DNA of 64,000 nt from assembly GCF_031456545.1 (NCBI RefSeq), contig NZ_JAVDUV010000001.1, forward strand, positions 1,302,001-1,366,000. The letters are read 5' to 3'. This DNA comes from Agromyces sp. 3263. Its GTDB lineage: Bacteria; Actinomycetota; Actinomycetes; Actinomycetales; Microbacteriaceae. The notes beneath the pieces were generated by a model. That model made no database searches and was not told the origin of the DNA. It saw only the letters and a program-made list of their open reading frames with translations. This document shows, in pieces, positions 48,150 through 57,133 of this stretch (position 1 is its first letter; each line of letters begins with the position of its first letter). The translations under genes and the position numbers were made by a program.

Positions 48150-48647
48150 ATGGTGAGCACACACGGCACGCCGCGCGGCACCGAACGCGTGTGCTTCCAG
48201 CTGCAGGTCGACCCGGCCCGCCTCGACGAGTACGCCGAACGGCACGCGGCCGTCTGGCCCGAGATGCTCCACGCCATCGAGGCGTCCGGGCGCCGCAACT
48301 ACTCGCTGTTCCTGCGCTCCGACGGCCTGCTGATCGGCTACTACGAGACCGACGACGACGACGCCTCGCAGGCCGCGCTCGAGCAGGACCCTCGCACCGC
48401 CGCGTGGGAGGCCGAGATGGCCGGGTTCTTCGTCGCCCTCGACGGCGCGCGTCCCGACCAGGGCGCCCCGCGCCTCGCCGAGGTGTTCCACCTCGAAGAC
48501 CAGCTCGCCGCGCTCGACCACGGCACGGCATCCGCCGGCCCCGAAGCCACCACCGCCGCAGCCGACGCCGGCCACGCGGCATCCGACCAGGCCCTCGCGG
48601 GCGCCCCGACCACGAACGACCTCCGCACAGAAAGCAGCGACTCGTGA
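48150..48647 (+). CDS. rhaM: L-rhamnose mutarotase
   Basis: A 165-residue protein that interconverts alpha and beta anomers of L-rhamnose before isomerisation. The core (residues about 12-110) matches the family: RVCFQLQVDPARLDEYAERH with the catalytic His near AAVWPEM, GRRNYSLFLRSDGLLIGYYE, then EVFHLEDQ. Beyond residue 112 a 50-residue Ala/Thr/Asp-rich tail is extra to the usual size. GGAG lies 8-9 nt upstream of the ATG. Its stop overlaps the GTG start of the isomerase. Confidence 0.9.
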   Translation: MVSTHGTPRGTERVCFQLQVDPARLDEYAERHAAVWPEMLHAIEASGRRNYSLFLRSDGLLIGYYETDDDDASQAALEQDPRTAAWEAEMAGFFVALDGARPDQGAPRLAEVFHLEDQLAALDHGTASAGPEATTAAADAGHAASDQALAGAPTTNDLRTESSDS

Positions 48648-49810
48648 GCAACATTCCCAGCACCGTCCTCGACCAGCTCGAGCTGCAGTCGATCGAGCTC
48701 CCCTCATGGGCGTTCGGCAACTCGGGCACCCGCTTCAAGGTGTTCGCCACGCCGGGCACGCCCCGCGACCCCTACGAGAAGATCGCGGATGCCGCGCAGG
48801 TGCACGCGTACACGGCACTCGCTCCCACCGTGGCGCTGCACATCCCGTGGGACAAGGTCGACTCCTACGACGACCTGCGCAAGCACGCCGAAGACCACGG
48901 CGTCGCGCTCGGCACGATCAACTCGAACACCTTCCAGGACGACGACTACAAGTTCGGCGCCCTCACGCACGAGGACTCGGCCGTACGGCAGAAGGCGATC
49001 GACCACCACTTCGAGTGCATCGACATCATGCACGAGACGGGCAGCCGCGACCTCAAGATCTGGCTCGCCGAGGGCTCGAACTACCCGGGCCAGGCCGACC
49101 TGCGGGGCCGCCAGGACCGCCTGCACGAGTCGCTCGCGACGATCTACGACCGCCTCGGCGACGAGGACCGCCTCGTGCTCGAGTACAAGTTCTTCGAGCC
49201 GGCGTTCTACCACACCGACGTTCCCGACTGGGGCACGAGCTACGCCCAGGTCGCCGCGCTCGGCGACAAGGCCATGGTCTGCCTCGACACCGGCCACCAC
49301 GCCCCCGGCACGAACATCGAGTTCATCGTCATGCAGCTGCTGCGCCTCGGCAAGCTCGGCTCGTTCGACTTCAACTCGCGCTTCTACGCCGACGACGACC
49401 TCATCGTGGGCGCCGCCGACCCGTTCCAGCTGTTCCGCATCATCTTCGAGGTCATCCGCGGCGGCGGCTTCAACCACCCCGACGTGGCGTTCATGCTCGA
49501 CCAGTGCCACAACGTCGAGGACAAGATCCCCGGCCAGATCCGCAGCGTGCTCAACGTGCAGGAGATGACGGCGCGGGCGCTGCTCGTCGACACCGACGCG
49601 CTGCGCGCGGCCCAGGTGTCGGGCGACGTGCTCGAGGCGAACCGCATCTTCATGGACGCGTTCTACACCGACGTGCGCCCCGCCCTCGCCGAGTGGCGCG
49701 AGTCGCGCGGGCTGCCCGCCGACCCGATGGCGGCGTTCGCGGCATCCGGCTACCTGCAGCGCATCGCGGCCGACCGCGTCGGCGGCGTGCAGGCGGGCTG
49801 GGGCGCCTGA
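48644..49810 (+). CDS. rhaI: L-rhamnose isomerase
   Basis: A 388-residue isomerase of the Pseudomonas stutzeri/actinobacterial RhaI type (a xylose-isomerase-like TIM barrel), distinct from E. coli RhaA. Metal and substrate blocks: DLKIWLAEGSNYPGQADL (Lys/Glu), LVLEYKFFEPAFYHTD (Glu), MVCLDTGHHAPGTNIEF (Asp, His) and LGSFDFNSRFYADDDLI (Asp). The GTG at 48644 overlaps the mutarotase stop. It converts L-rhamnose to L-rhamnulose, the substrate of the kinase encoded downstream. Confidence 0.92.
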   Translation: MSNIPSTVLDQLELQSIELPSWAFGNSGTRFKVFATPGTPRDPYEKIADAAQVHAYTALAPTVALHIPWDKVDSYDDLRKHAEDHGVALGTINSNTFQDDDYKFGALTHEDSAVRQKAIDHHFECIDIMHETGSRDLKIWLAEGSNYPGQADLRGRQDRLHESLATIYDRLGDEDRLVLEYKFFEPAFYHTDVPDWGTSYAQVAALGDKAMVCLDTGHHAPGTNIEFIVMQLLRLGKLGSFDFNSRFYADDDLIVGAADPFQLFRIIFEVIRGGGFNHPDVAFMLDQCHNVEDKIPGQIRSVLNVQEMTARALLVDTDALRAAQVSGDVLEANRIFMDAFYTDVRPALAEWRESRGLPADPMAAFAASGYLQRIAADRVGGVQAGWGA

Positions 49811-49818
49811 GCCGCACC

Positions 49819-49873
49819 GAGAGCGCGCAGATGGTGGGTCCGGCCGACTGCAACCCACCGAATTCGCGCTCTC
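49819..49873 (+). terminator. Two-tier stem-loop after rhamnose isomerase
   Basis: Outer arms GAGAGCGCG (49819-49827) and CGCGCTCTC (49865-49873) with an inner GGTGGGT / ACCCACC stem. There is no U-tract; it may attenuate between the isomerase and the rest of the operon. The outer arms recall half of the CebR-type operator, which I take as coincidence. Confidence 0.5.
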
Positions 49874-49924
49874 GACAGCCCGAAGCCGACGAGCAGGCGA
49901 ACGAGAACCGAGGGGAGTGAGCGG

Positions 49925-50851
49925 ATGACGCAGCAGGAGCCGTACGGTGCGGCGGGCGGGCTCGTGCGGGTGTACCCGGCGAGCAGCGGCGCGGCGAGCG
50001 CCGGCGCGGCGAGCGCCGACGCGGACTCGGTGACGGATGCCACGGCACGGCGCCGCACGCCCGCGCTCGTGTGGGCGCACGGAGGTGGGTTCGTCGCGGG
50101 CGACCTCGACATGCCCGAGGCCGACTGGGTTGCGCGTGCGCTCGCCGAACGCGGCATCACCGTCGTCTCGATCGACTATCGCCTCGTCGGCGACGGCTCG
50201 GGGCGCTTCCCGGCCGGCTCCGACGACGTGCTCGCGGCGTGGCGCTGGACCCTCGCCCACGCCGACGAACTCGGCGTCGACCCCGGTCGGGTCGCGTTCG
50301 GCGGAGCGAGCGCGGGCGCCAACCTCGTGACCGGCGCCGTGCTGCGGTTGCTCGGCCACGCGCCTGCCACCGACGCAGCACCGCTGCCCGCGGGCGTGTT
50401 CCTCGCCTATCCGACGCTGCTCGACGTGCAGCCGGCCCCGGATGCCGCGCTGCGGGCGCTGCTCGACGCGAACCCCGACGCCGACCGCTTCGGCCCAGAC
50501 GCCGTCCGCGAGATGTACGAGCAGTACCTCGGCGGACCCACCCGCGACGCCCCGCTCACCGCCGTGCCCGGCCGGGCCGCGGCATCCGACCTCGCGGGCT
50601 TCCCGCCCGTGATCATGGTGAACGGCGAGGCCGACGAGCTCCGCGTCTCGGGCGAGGTGTTCGCCACGACGCTCCGCGCGGCCGGCGCGACCATCGACGT
50701 CGTGACCGAACCGGGCACCGAGCACGGCCACCTGAACCGACCAGACCAGCCCGCGGCATCCGCCTCGATCGAGCGCGTCGTGCGCTGGATCGCCTGGCTC
50801 GCGGCGCACCACCAGACCACCCTCCGCATCACCGAAGGAATCACCCCATGA
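49925..50851 (+). CDS. Alpha/beta hydrolase, HSL/esterase type
   Basis: A 308-residue esterase-like protein with the oxyanion motif HGGGFVAGD (about 44-52), nucleophile elbow GGASAGANL, Asp in MVNGEADELR and His in GTEHGHLNR, the expected triad order of the hormone-sensitive-lipase family. It is preceded by GAGGGGAG and overlaps the aldolase gene (ATGA), so it belongs to the rhamnose operon. A role in removing acetyl or other acyl groups from rhamnose-containing compounds is a guess from context only. Confidence 0.86.
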   Translation: MTQQEPYGAAGGLVRVYPASSGAASAGAASADADSVTDATARRRTPALVWAHGGGFVAGDLDMPEADWVARALAERGITVVSIDYRLVGDGSGRFPAGSDDVLAAWRWTLAHADELGVDPGRVAFGGASAGANLVTGAVLRLLGHAPATDAAPLPAGVFLAYPTLLDVQPAPDAALRALLDANPDADRFGPDAVREMYEQYLGGPTRDAPLTAVPGRAAASDLAGFPPVIMVNGEADELRVSGEVFATTLRAAGATIDVVTEPGTEHGHLNRPDQPAASASIERVVRWIAWLAAHHQTTLRITEGITP

Positions 50852-52884
50852 CGAACCAGGCAGCTGCCGACCTCATCGCGCGGTCGAACCGCCTCGGCGC
50901 CGACCCGAAGAACACGAACTACGCCGGCGGCAACACGTCGGCGAAGGGCACCGAGACCGACCCGGTCACCGGTGATCCTGTCGAGCTCATGTGGGTGAAG
51001 GGCTCGGGCGGCGACCTCGGCACCCTCACCGAGCAGGGCCTCGCGGTGCTGCGCCTCGACCGGCTCCGCGCCCTCGTCGACGTCTATCCCGGCGTCGACC
51101 GAGAGGACGAGATGGTCGCCGCGTTCGACTACACGCTGCACGGCAAGGGCGGCGCGGCGCCGTCGATCGACACGGCCATGCACGGCCTCGTCGACGCGGC
51201 CCACGTCGACCACCTGCACCCCGACTCGGGCATCGCGATCGCGACGGCCGCCGACGGCGAGGCGCTCACGTCGAAGATCTTCGGCGACAAGGTCGTCTGG
51301 GTGCCGTGGCGGCGCCCCGGCTTCCAGCTCGGCCTCGACATCGCCGAGATCAAGGCGGCGAACCCGCAGGCGATCGGCTGCATCCTCGGCGGCCACGGCA
51401 TCACGGCGTGGGGCGACACGTCGGAGGAGTCCGAGCGCAACTCGCTCTGGATCATCGACACGGCCGCGGCGTACATCGCCGAGCACGGGAAGGCCGATCC
51501 GTTCGGCGCCGAGCTCGAGGGGTACGGGCCGCTCGAGCCCGCCGAGCGTCGCGCGAAGGCCGCGGCGCTGGCCGCGACCATCCGCGGGCTGGCCTCCCAC
51601 GACCGACCGATGGTCGGCCACTTCACGGATGCCCCCGAGGTGCTCGACTTCCTCGCCCGCAGCGAGCACCCGCGCCTCGCCACGCTCGGCACGAGCTGCC
51701 CCGACCACTTCCTGCGCACCAAGGTGAAGCCGATGGTGCTCGATCTTCCGGCCGACGCCGACGTCGAGGCATCCGTCGCCCGCCTGAAGGAGCTGCACGA
51801 GGCCTACCGCGCCGACTACCAGGCGTACTACGACGCCCACGCGACCCCCGAGTCGCCCGCGATCCGCGGCGCCGACCCGCTCATCGTGCTCATCCCGGGC
51901 GTCGGCATGTTCTCGTACGGCGCGAACAAGCAGACCGCGCGGGTGGCCGGCGAGTTCTACATCAACGCCATCAACGTGATACGCGGCGCCGAGGCGCTCT
52001 CGACCTACTCCCCCATCTCCGATGCCGAGAAGTTCCGCATCGAGTACTGGGCGCTCGAGGAGGCAAAGCTCCAGCGCATGCCGAAGCCGAAGCAGCACGC
52101 CACCCGCATCGCACTCGTCACCGGCGCGGCATCCGGCATCGGCAAGGCCATCGCGACCCGCCTCGCCACCGAGGGCGCGTGTGTCGTCATCGCCGACCTC
52201 GACCTCGAGAAGGCGCAGGCGGCCGCCGCCGAGCTGGGCAACACGGATGTCGCGATCGGCGTGCAGGCGAACGTGACGGATGCCGCGGCCGTGCAGCGCG
52301 CGATCGACGACGCGGTGCTCGCCTTCGGCGGCCTCGACCTCGTGGTGAACAACGCGGGCCTGTCGCTGTCGAAGCCGCTCCTCGAGACCACCGAGGCGGA
52401 CTGGGACCTGCAGCACGACGTCATGGCCAAGGGCTCGTTCCTCGTGTCGAAGGCCGCCGCGCGCGTGCTCATCGACCAGGGGCTCGGCGGCGACATCATC
52501 TACATCTCCTCGAAGAACTCGGTGTTCGCCGGGCCGAACAACATCGCCTACTCGGCGACGAAGGCCGACCAGGCGCACCAGGTGCGGCTCCTCGCCGTCG
52601 AGCTCGGCGAGTACGGCATCAAGGTGAACGGCATCAACCCCGACGGCGTCGTGCGCGGCTCGGGCATCTTCGCGAGCGGCTGGGGCGCGAACCGCGCCAA
52701 GACGTACGGCATCGAGGAGGAGGACCTCGGCAAGTTCTACGCCCAGCGCACGATTCTCAAGCGCGAGGTGCTGCCCGACCACGTCGCGAACGCGGTCATC
52801 GTGCTGACCGGGCCGGAGCTCTCGCACACGACCGGCCTGCACATCCCGGTCGACGCGGGTGTCGCCGCGGCCTTCCTGCGATGA
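50848..52884 (+). CDS. rhaEW: Fused rhamnulose-1-phosphate aldolase / lactaldehyde dehydrogenase
   Basis: A 678-residue bifunctional enzyme. Residues 1 to about 400 form a class II aldolase (metal region HVDHLHPDSGIA, GGHGITAWGD) that splits L-rhamnulose 1-phosphate into dihydroxyacetone phosphate and L-lactaldehyde. Residues about 418-678 are a short-chain dehydrogenase with TGAASGIG (425-432), NNAG and Tyr568-x3-Lys572, which would oxidise lactaldehyde to lactate. This fusion (RhaEW) is known in rhamnose pathways of several phyla. ATG overlaps the esterase stop; the kinase start overlaps its own stop. Confidence 0.93.
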   Translation: MTNQAAADLIARSNRLGADPKNTNYAGGNTSAKGTETDPVTGDPVELMWVKGSGGDLGTLTEQGLAVLRLDRLRALVDVYPGVDREDEMVAAFDYTLHGKGGAAPSIDTAMHGLVDAAHVDHLHPDSGIAIATAADGEALTSKIFGDKVVWVPWRRPGFQLGLDIAEIKAANPQAIGCILGGHGITAWGDTSEESERNSLWIIDTAAAYIAEHGKADPFGAELEGYGPLEPAERRAKAAALAATIRGLASHDRPMVGHFTDAPEVLDFLARSEHPRLATLGTSCPDHFLRTKVKPMVLDLPADADVEASVARLKELHEAYRADYQAYYDAHATPESPAIRGADPLIVLIPGVGMFSYGANKQTARVAGEFYINAINVIRGAEALSTYSPISDAEKFRIEYWALEEAKLQRMPKPKQHATRIALVTGAASGIGKAIATRLATEGACVVIADLDLEKAQAAAAELGNTDVAIGVQANVTDAAAVQRAIDDAVLAFGGLDLVVNNAGLSLSKPLLETTEADWDLQHDVMAKGSFLVSKAAARVLIDQGLGGDIIYISSKNSVFAGPNNIAYSATKADQAHQVRLLAVELGEYGIKVNGINPDGVVRGSGIFASGWGANRAKTYGIEEEDLGKFYAQRTILKREVLPDHVANAVIVLTGPELSHTTGLHIPVDAGVAAAFLR

Positions 52885-54341
52885 CGAGCACGGGCGCGGG
52901 CACCGTCGCCGCGGTCGATCTCGGGGCGACGAGCGGACGCGTCATCCTCGGCCGCGTCGACGGCCGCGCCGGCACGCTCGAGCTCGACCACGTCGCCCGG
53001 TTCCCGAACGGCCCGGTGCGCCTCGCGTCGGGCCTGCACTGGGACTTCACGGGCCTCTACCGCGACCTCACCGACGGCTTGGCCGAGGCGTTCCGGCGCG
53101 ACCCGGCGGTGGCATCGGTCGGCGTCGACTCGTGGGCCGTCGACTACGGGCTGCTTCGCGGCGACCGCCTGCTCGGCGAGCCGTTCCACTACCGCGACCT
53201 GCGCAACGACCGCGGCGTCGAGGCCGTGCACCGCGTCGTGCCGTTCGAGGAGCTCTACCGCCGCAACGGCCTGCAGTTCCTGCCGTTCAACACGGTGTAC
53301 CAGCTCGCGGTGGAACGGGACGCGGCGGGCGACGGCGACCGACGAGGCTGGCTCGACCTGGCCGACTCGCTCCTGCTGGTGCCCGACCTCATCGGGTTCC
53401 AGCTCACCGGCGCGCGGCTGTCCGAGCGCACCAACGCCTCCACCACGGGGCTGCTCGGCGTCGAGACCGGCGAGTGGGACGACGAGCTCATCGAGCGGCT
53501 CGGGCTCCCGGCATCCGTCTTCGCCCCGCTCATCAGCCCCGGCGAGTCCTTCGGTGCGCTGCGCCCCGCGGTCGCGACCGAGCTCGGCGCCCCTGCCGGG
53601 CTCGAGGTCGTCGCCGTCGGCTCGCACGACACCGCCTCGGCCGTCGTCGCGGTGCCGATGCGCGCCGAGTCCGCCGCGTACATCTCGTGCGGCACGTGGG
53701 GGCTCGTGGGCGTCGAGCTCGAGCATCCGGTGACGACGGATGCCGCGCGCGCGGCGAACTTCACGAACGAGGGCGGCGTCGACGGACGGGTCCGGTTCCT
53801 GCACAACGTCATGGGCCTGTGGCTGCTGAGCGAGTCGGTGCGCTGGTGGGAGCGGGACGGGGAGCGCATCGACCTGCCCGGACTGCTCGCGGCCGCGGCA
53901 TCCGTCACTGCGCCCGTCGCCGTGTTCGACGCCGACGACCCGCGGTTCCTCGCGCCCGGAGACCTGCCCGGCCGCATCGCCGAGTGGTGCGCCGAGCAGG
54001 GCGTCGCGGCACCGCAGAGCCGGGCGGAGTTCGCCCGGTCGATCATCGAGAGCCTCGCCGAGGCCTTCGCCGGCGCCGTCCGCACGGCGTCGATCCTGTC
54101 GGGCGTCGACGTCGAGACGATCCACGTGGTGGGCGGCGGCGCGCTCAACGAGTTGCTCTGTCAGCGCACCGCCGACCGAGCCGGCCTCCCCGTGCTCGCC
54201 GGCCCCGTCGAGGCCACCGCGATCGGCAACGTGCTCGTGCAGGCGCGGGCGCAGGGCTTCGCGAGCGGCGACCTGGAGGCGCTGCGCGCCATCGTGGCCA
54301 CGGCATTCCAGCCGAAGCGGTACGAGCCCGTCGCCCGCTGA
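52881..54341 (+). CDS. rhaB: Rhamnulokinase
   Basis: A 486-residue FGGY-family kinase that phosphorylates L-rhamnulose at C1. The N-terminal VAAVDLGATSGRVILG is the ATP/phosphate site, GVDSWAVDYGLL (86-97 approx.) carries the catalytic Asp region, and CGTWGLVGVELE, VHVVGGGALNELLCQ and EATAIGNVLVQA are conserved rhamnulokinase blocks. It is the last gene of the rhamnose operon, ATG overlapping the aldolase stop. Confidence 0.94.
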   Translation: MTSTGAGTVAAVDLGATSGRVILGRVDGRAGTLELDHVARFPNGPVRLASGLHWDFTGLYRDLTDGLAEAFRRDPAVASVGVDSWAVDYGLLRGDRLLGEPFHYRDLRNDRGVEAVHRVVPFEELYRRNGLQFLPFNTVYQLAVERDAAGDGDRRGWLDLADSLLLVPDLIGFQLTGARLSERTNASTTGLLGVETGEWDDELIERLGLPASVFAPLISPGESFGALRPAVATELGAPAGLEVVAVGSHDTASAVVAVPMRAESAAYISCGTWGLVGVELEHPVTTDAARAANFTNEGGVDGRVRFLHNVMGLWLLSESVRWWERDGERIDLPGLLAAAASVTAPVAVFDADDPRFLAPGDLPGRIAEWCAEQGVAAPQSRAEFARSIIESLAEAFAGAVRTASILSGVDVETIHVVGGGALNELLCQRTADRAGLPVLAGPVEATAIGNVLVQARAQGFASGDLEALRAIVATAFQPKRYEPVAR

Positions 54342-54390
54342 GGTCCGGCGACGACGCGGAGTGGAGGCGACGGTGGCGTCGGAGGCGGAC

Positions 54391-54933
54391 TCAGTGCGCG
54401 TGCGCGAGCTGCTGGAGGCCGATCACGGCCAGTCCCAGCCCCACGAGCATCGCCAGCGCGAGCACCTGCTTCCACCACTCCAGGTGCGTACGACGCACCG
54501 CGAGGAAGCCGATGAGCGCGAGGGTGACGATGTAGACGATGCTCGCGGCGCGGAGGGCGCCCGCCAGTTCGAAGACGCCGAGCCAGGCCAGAGCCAGCAG
54601 GATCAGCGGCACGCCGGCCGAGGCGAGCGCCTCGCCGGCGACCCGCGCCATCCGCCCGAGCTCGGCCGGGCTCGGGAAGGCCGCGTGCACCGCGAGATGC
54701 GACACGATGTCGGCGACGAAGCCGGCCACGGTGATGCCGACGATGCCCACGAGCAGCGCGAGCGTCGCCTGCCGGGCCGTGAGGTGCTCGACGTTCCCTG
54801 CCTGCACGAGCACGATCGCGAGGCCGGTGAAGGTGGCGTAGACGCGCTCCTTCAGCGCCTCGGCGCGTTCCTCGACGGGCCGGCCGGCGAATCGGTCGCG
54901 TGGTCCCCGCTGCGCTCGACCGTCATGCTCCAT
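54391..54933 (-). CDS. Integral membrane protein, function unknown
   Basis: A 180-residue protein with about four membrane helices (FTGLAIVLVQAG; LALLVGIVGITVAGFVADIV; LILLALAWLGVFELAGAL; IVYIVTLALIGFLAV; VLALAMLVGLGLAVIGL). The N-terminus is charged (MEHDGRAQRGPRDRF). Start 54933 has TAGCCT 7 nt upstream, suggesting a leaderless mRNA. I do not recognise the family. It converges on the kinase and is divergent from the dehydrogenase gene. Confidence 0.75.
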   Translation of the reverse strand: MEHDGRAQRGPRDRFAGRPVEERAEALKERVYATFTGLAIVLVQAGNVEHLTARQATLALLVGIVGITVAGFVADIVSHLAVHAAFPSPAELGRMARVAGEALASAGVPLILLALAWLGVFELAGALRAASIVYIVTLALIGFLAVRRTHLEWWKQVLALAMLVGLGLAVIGLQQLAHAH

Positions 54934-54977
54934 GCGCGGGAGGCTACCAGCCGCGCGGGCTCTGGAAGGATCGATGC

Positions 54978-55928
54978 ATGACCGAATCGCCCCGGCTCCT
55001 CGTGACCGTGCCCGGCGCGACCCTGCGTCGCGCGCTCGAGCGGACTCCCGGCGGGGTGCCCGACGGCGTCGAGGTGCTGCAGTGGGACCTCGAGGGGCCG
55101 CCGCCCGTGGCATCCGGCCGTCGCATCGACCTCGTCGTGCCGCCGTACATGGGCGCGGCCGCCCGGCTCGGAGCGCTCGACGGCGTCGACGTGGGCCTCG
55201 TGCAGTCGCAGTCGATCGGCTACGACGACATCGCCGACGCGCTGCCGCCGGGCCACGTCTTCGCGAACGCGGCGACCGTGCACGAGACGTCCACGGCCGA
55301 GCTCACCCTGGCGCTGGTGCTCGCGGCGCAGCGCGGGATCCCCGACTTCGTCCGCGCCGCATCCGAGGGCCGGTGGGCGCCCGCCCGGCACGAGAGCCTC
55401 GCGGACCGGCGCGTGCTGCTCATCGGCTACGGCGGCGTCGGCCGCGCGATCGAGGAACGGCTCGCCCCCTTCGAGGTCGAGGTGACTCGGGTCGCCAGCC
55501 GCGCCCGCGACGACGAGCGCGGGCGCATCCACGGCATCGACGAGCTGCCGCAGCTCCTGCCCGACGCCGAGATCGTGATCGTCGGCGTGCCCCTCAGCGA
55601 TGCCACGACCGGGCTCGTCGACGCGGACTTCCTCGCGGCCCTGCCCGACGGCGCCCTCGTGGTGAACATCGCCCGCGGCAAGGTCGCCGACACCGACGCG
55701 CTCCTCGCCGAGGCCGGCACCGGCCGGCTCCGGTTCGCCCTCGACGTCACCGACCCCGAGCCGCTGCCGCAGGGGCATCCGCTCTTCGCGTTGCCGAACG
55801 TGCTGATCTCCCCGCACGTCGGGGGCGCGTCGACCGCGATGATGCCCCGCATGGCGCGGCTCCTCAAGCGCCAGATCGAGCGGATGTTGCGCGGCGAGGC
55901 GCCCGAGAACGTCGTGCTGCGCAGCTGA
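54978..55928 (+). CDS. D-isomer-specific 2-hydroxyacid dehydrogenase
   Basis: A 316-residue NAD(P)-dependent reductase of 2-keto acids to D-2-hydroxy acids. Rossmann motif GYGGVGRAIEER (about 145-156); catalytic Arg in VNIARGKVAD, Glu in DVTDPEPLP and His in ISPHVGGAS. GGAAGGA precedes the ATG at 54978 by 7 nt. The substrate is not resolvable; the neighbours (serine hydrolase, membrane protein) give no help. Confidence 0.92.
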   Translation: MTESPRLLVTVPGATLRRALERTPGGVPDGVEVLQWDLEGPPPVASGRRIDLVVPPYMGAAARLGALDGVDVGLVQSQSIGYDDIADALPPGHVFANAATVHETSTAELTLALVLAAQRGIPDFVRAASEGRWAPARHESLADRRVLLIGYGGVGRAIEERLAPFEVEVTRVASRARDDERGRIHGIDELPQLLPDAEIVIVGVPLSDATTGLVDADFLAALPDGALVVNIARGKVADTDALLAEAGTGRLRFALDVTDPEPLPQGHPLFALPNVLISPHVGGASTAMMPRMARLLKRQIERMLRGEAPENVVLRS

Positions 55929-55993
55929 CGCGCAGACGACGACCTGCACGCCGACGCCTGATCCCCGTTCCCCAGCCCTACCGAGAGGACCCC

Positions 55994-56968
55994 ATGCCGA
56001 GCTTCGACCACGCCTTCGACTGGACCCGCCGCCACGTCGACGACGGTCCCATGCCCAGCGCCGTGCTCGGCATCGCCACCGCCGACGGCATCGTCGCCCT
56101 CGACGCGTTCGGCGGGGCATCCGTCGACGACCACTACGCCCTCTTCTCGATCACCAAGCCGCTCGTCGGGCTGGCCGCGCTGCGCCTCATCGAGGAGGGG
56201 CGGATGACACCCGACACCCCGCTCACGACGGCGGTGCCCGAGTTCGGCGACGGACGCGACGACATCGTGCGCCTGCGGCACCTCGTGAGCCACACCTCGG
56301 GCATCGTAGAGCCCGACTTGCAGACGCCCGCGGGCCTGCGCCCGTCGCTGCTCGCACCGGGTCGCGACTTCGCGGCCGGCACCGCGTCGCGGTACTCCAC
56401 GATCGCCTTCGAGGGCATCGCCGCGCTCATCGAGCACGCGGGAGGCGCCTCCTGGGAGCAGGCGGTCGACGCCGTCGCCGCCCGGGCCGGTGCGAGCGGG
56501 TTCACGACGGATGCCGCGGCGAGCCCGCACGAGGTCGTCGACGCGGCTGCGCAGGGCCTCGACTACCCCGCATTCGCCGCACTCCGGCATCCGGGAGCCG
56601 GTCTGCTGGGCCGGGCGAAGGACCTGCTCGCCATCGGCAGCGCACTGCTGCGCAACGACGGGTCGCTCGTGTCGAAGGCGGGCTACGACGCCATGCTGCG
56701 CCCGCTCACGGCCGGGCTCCCGAAGCTCGAGCCGTACCCCGAGTCGCGCGGCCAGGACTGGGGCTTCACGTGGAACCTGCGGCACTCGGCGGCGGGGCTG
56801 CTCGCCGCCGACACGTTCAGCCACGGCGCCTGGGCGGGCAGCGAGTTCGCCGTCACGCCGTCGCGCGGGGTGTGCTTCGTGCTGCTCACGAGCGTGGGCG
56901 GCGGCATCGGCCGGTTCGGCGTGAACATCGACGAGCTGCACAACGCGGTCGCCGCGGCCGTCGACTGA
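55994..56968 (+). CDS. Beta-lactamase-family serine hydrolase
   Basis: A 324-residue protein of the class C beta-lactamase/DD-peptidase fold. Ser52-x2-Lys55 (FSITKPLV) is the nucleophile motif, Tyr134 in RYSTIAFEG the second, and HGAWAGSEFAV near the C-terminus the KTG-like HxG site. No signal peptide, so it is probably cytoplasmic and more likely an esterase or amidase than a penicillin-binding protein. GAGAGGA precedes the ATG by 6-7 nt. It is close to the end of the metabolic region and on the same strand as the dehydrogenase. Confidence 0.88.
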   Translation: MPSFDHAFDWTRRHVDDGPMPSAVLGIATADGIVALDAFGGASVDDHYALFSITKPLVGLAALRLIEEGRMTPDTPLTTAVPEFGDGRDDIVRLRHLVSHTSGIVEPDLQTPAGLRPSLLAPGRDFAAGTASRYSTIAFEGIAALIEHAGGASWEQAVDAVAARAGASGFTTDAAASPHEVVDAAAQGLDYPAFAALRHPGAGLLGRAKDLLAIGSALLRNDGSLVSKAGYDAMLRPLTAGLPKLEPYPESRGQDWGFTWNLRHSAAGLLAADTFSHGAWAGSEFAVTPSRGVCFVLLTSVGGGIGRFGVNIDELHNAVAAAVD

Positions 56969-56988
56969 GACGCCCCCGCGCTGGCCGG

Positions 56989-57016
56989 TTCAGACAGGCG
57001 GGCTCGGGAGTAGCCT
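56989..57016 (+). promoter_or_regulatory. Possible promoter of the CHAT cluster
   Basis: TTCAGA (56989-56994), 16-bp spacer, TAGCCT (57011-57016), about 117 bp before the first CHAT start. TAGCCT recurs as a -10 box elsewhere in this window. The rest of the 165-bp gap shows no operator. Confidence 0.4.
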
Positions 57017-57133
57017 GTGCAGTGACCGAACGTCTGCGAGGCGTTCTCCGTCCCGACGTTCCGGACGCTCCCGCAGCGCGAGATCAGCGGTGCCACTGTC
57101 GACGTGCCCACGCCGGCGCACCAGAATGCACGC

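Noticed and set aside
49819..49873. GAGAGCGCG arms as a CebR operator
   Set aside because: The halves are 37 bp apart and lie in a rhamnose operon; a stem-loop is the simpler reading.
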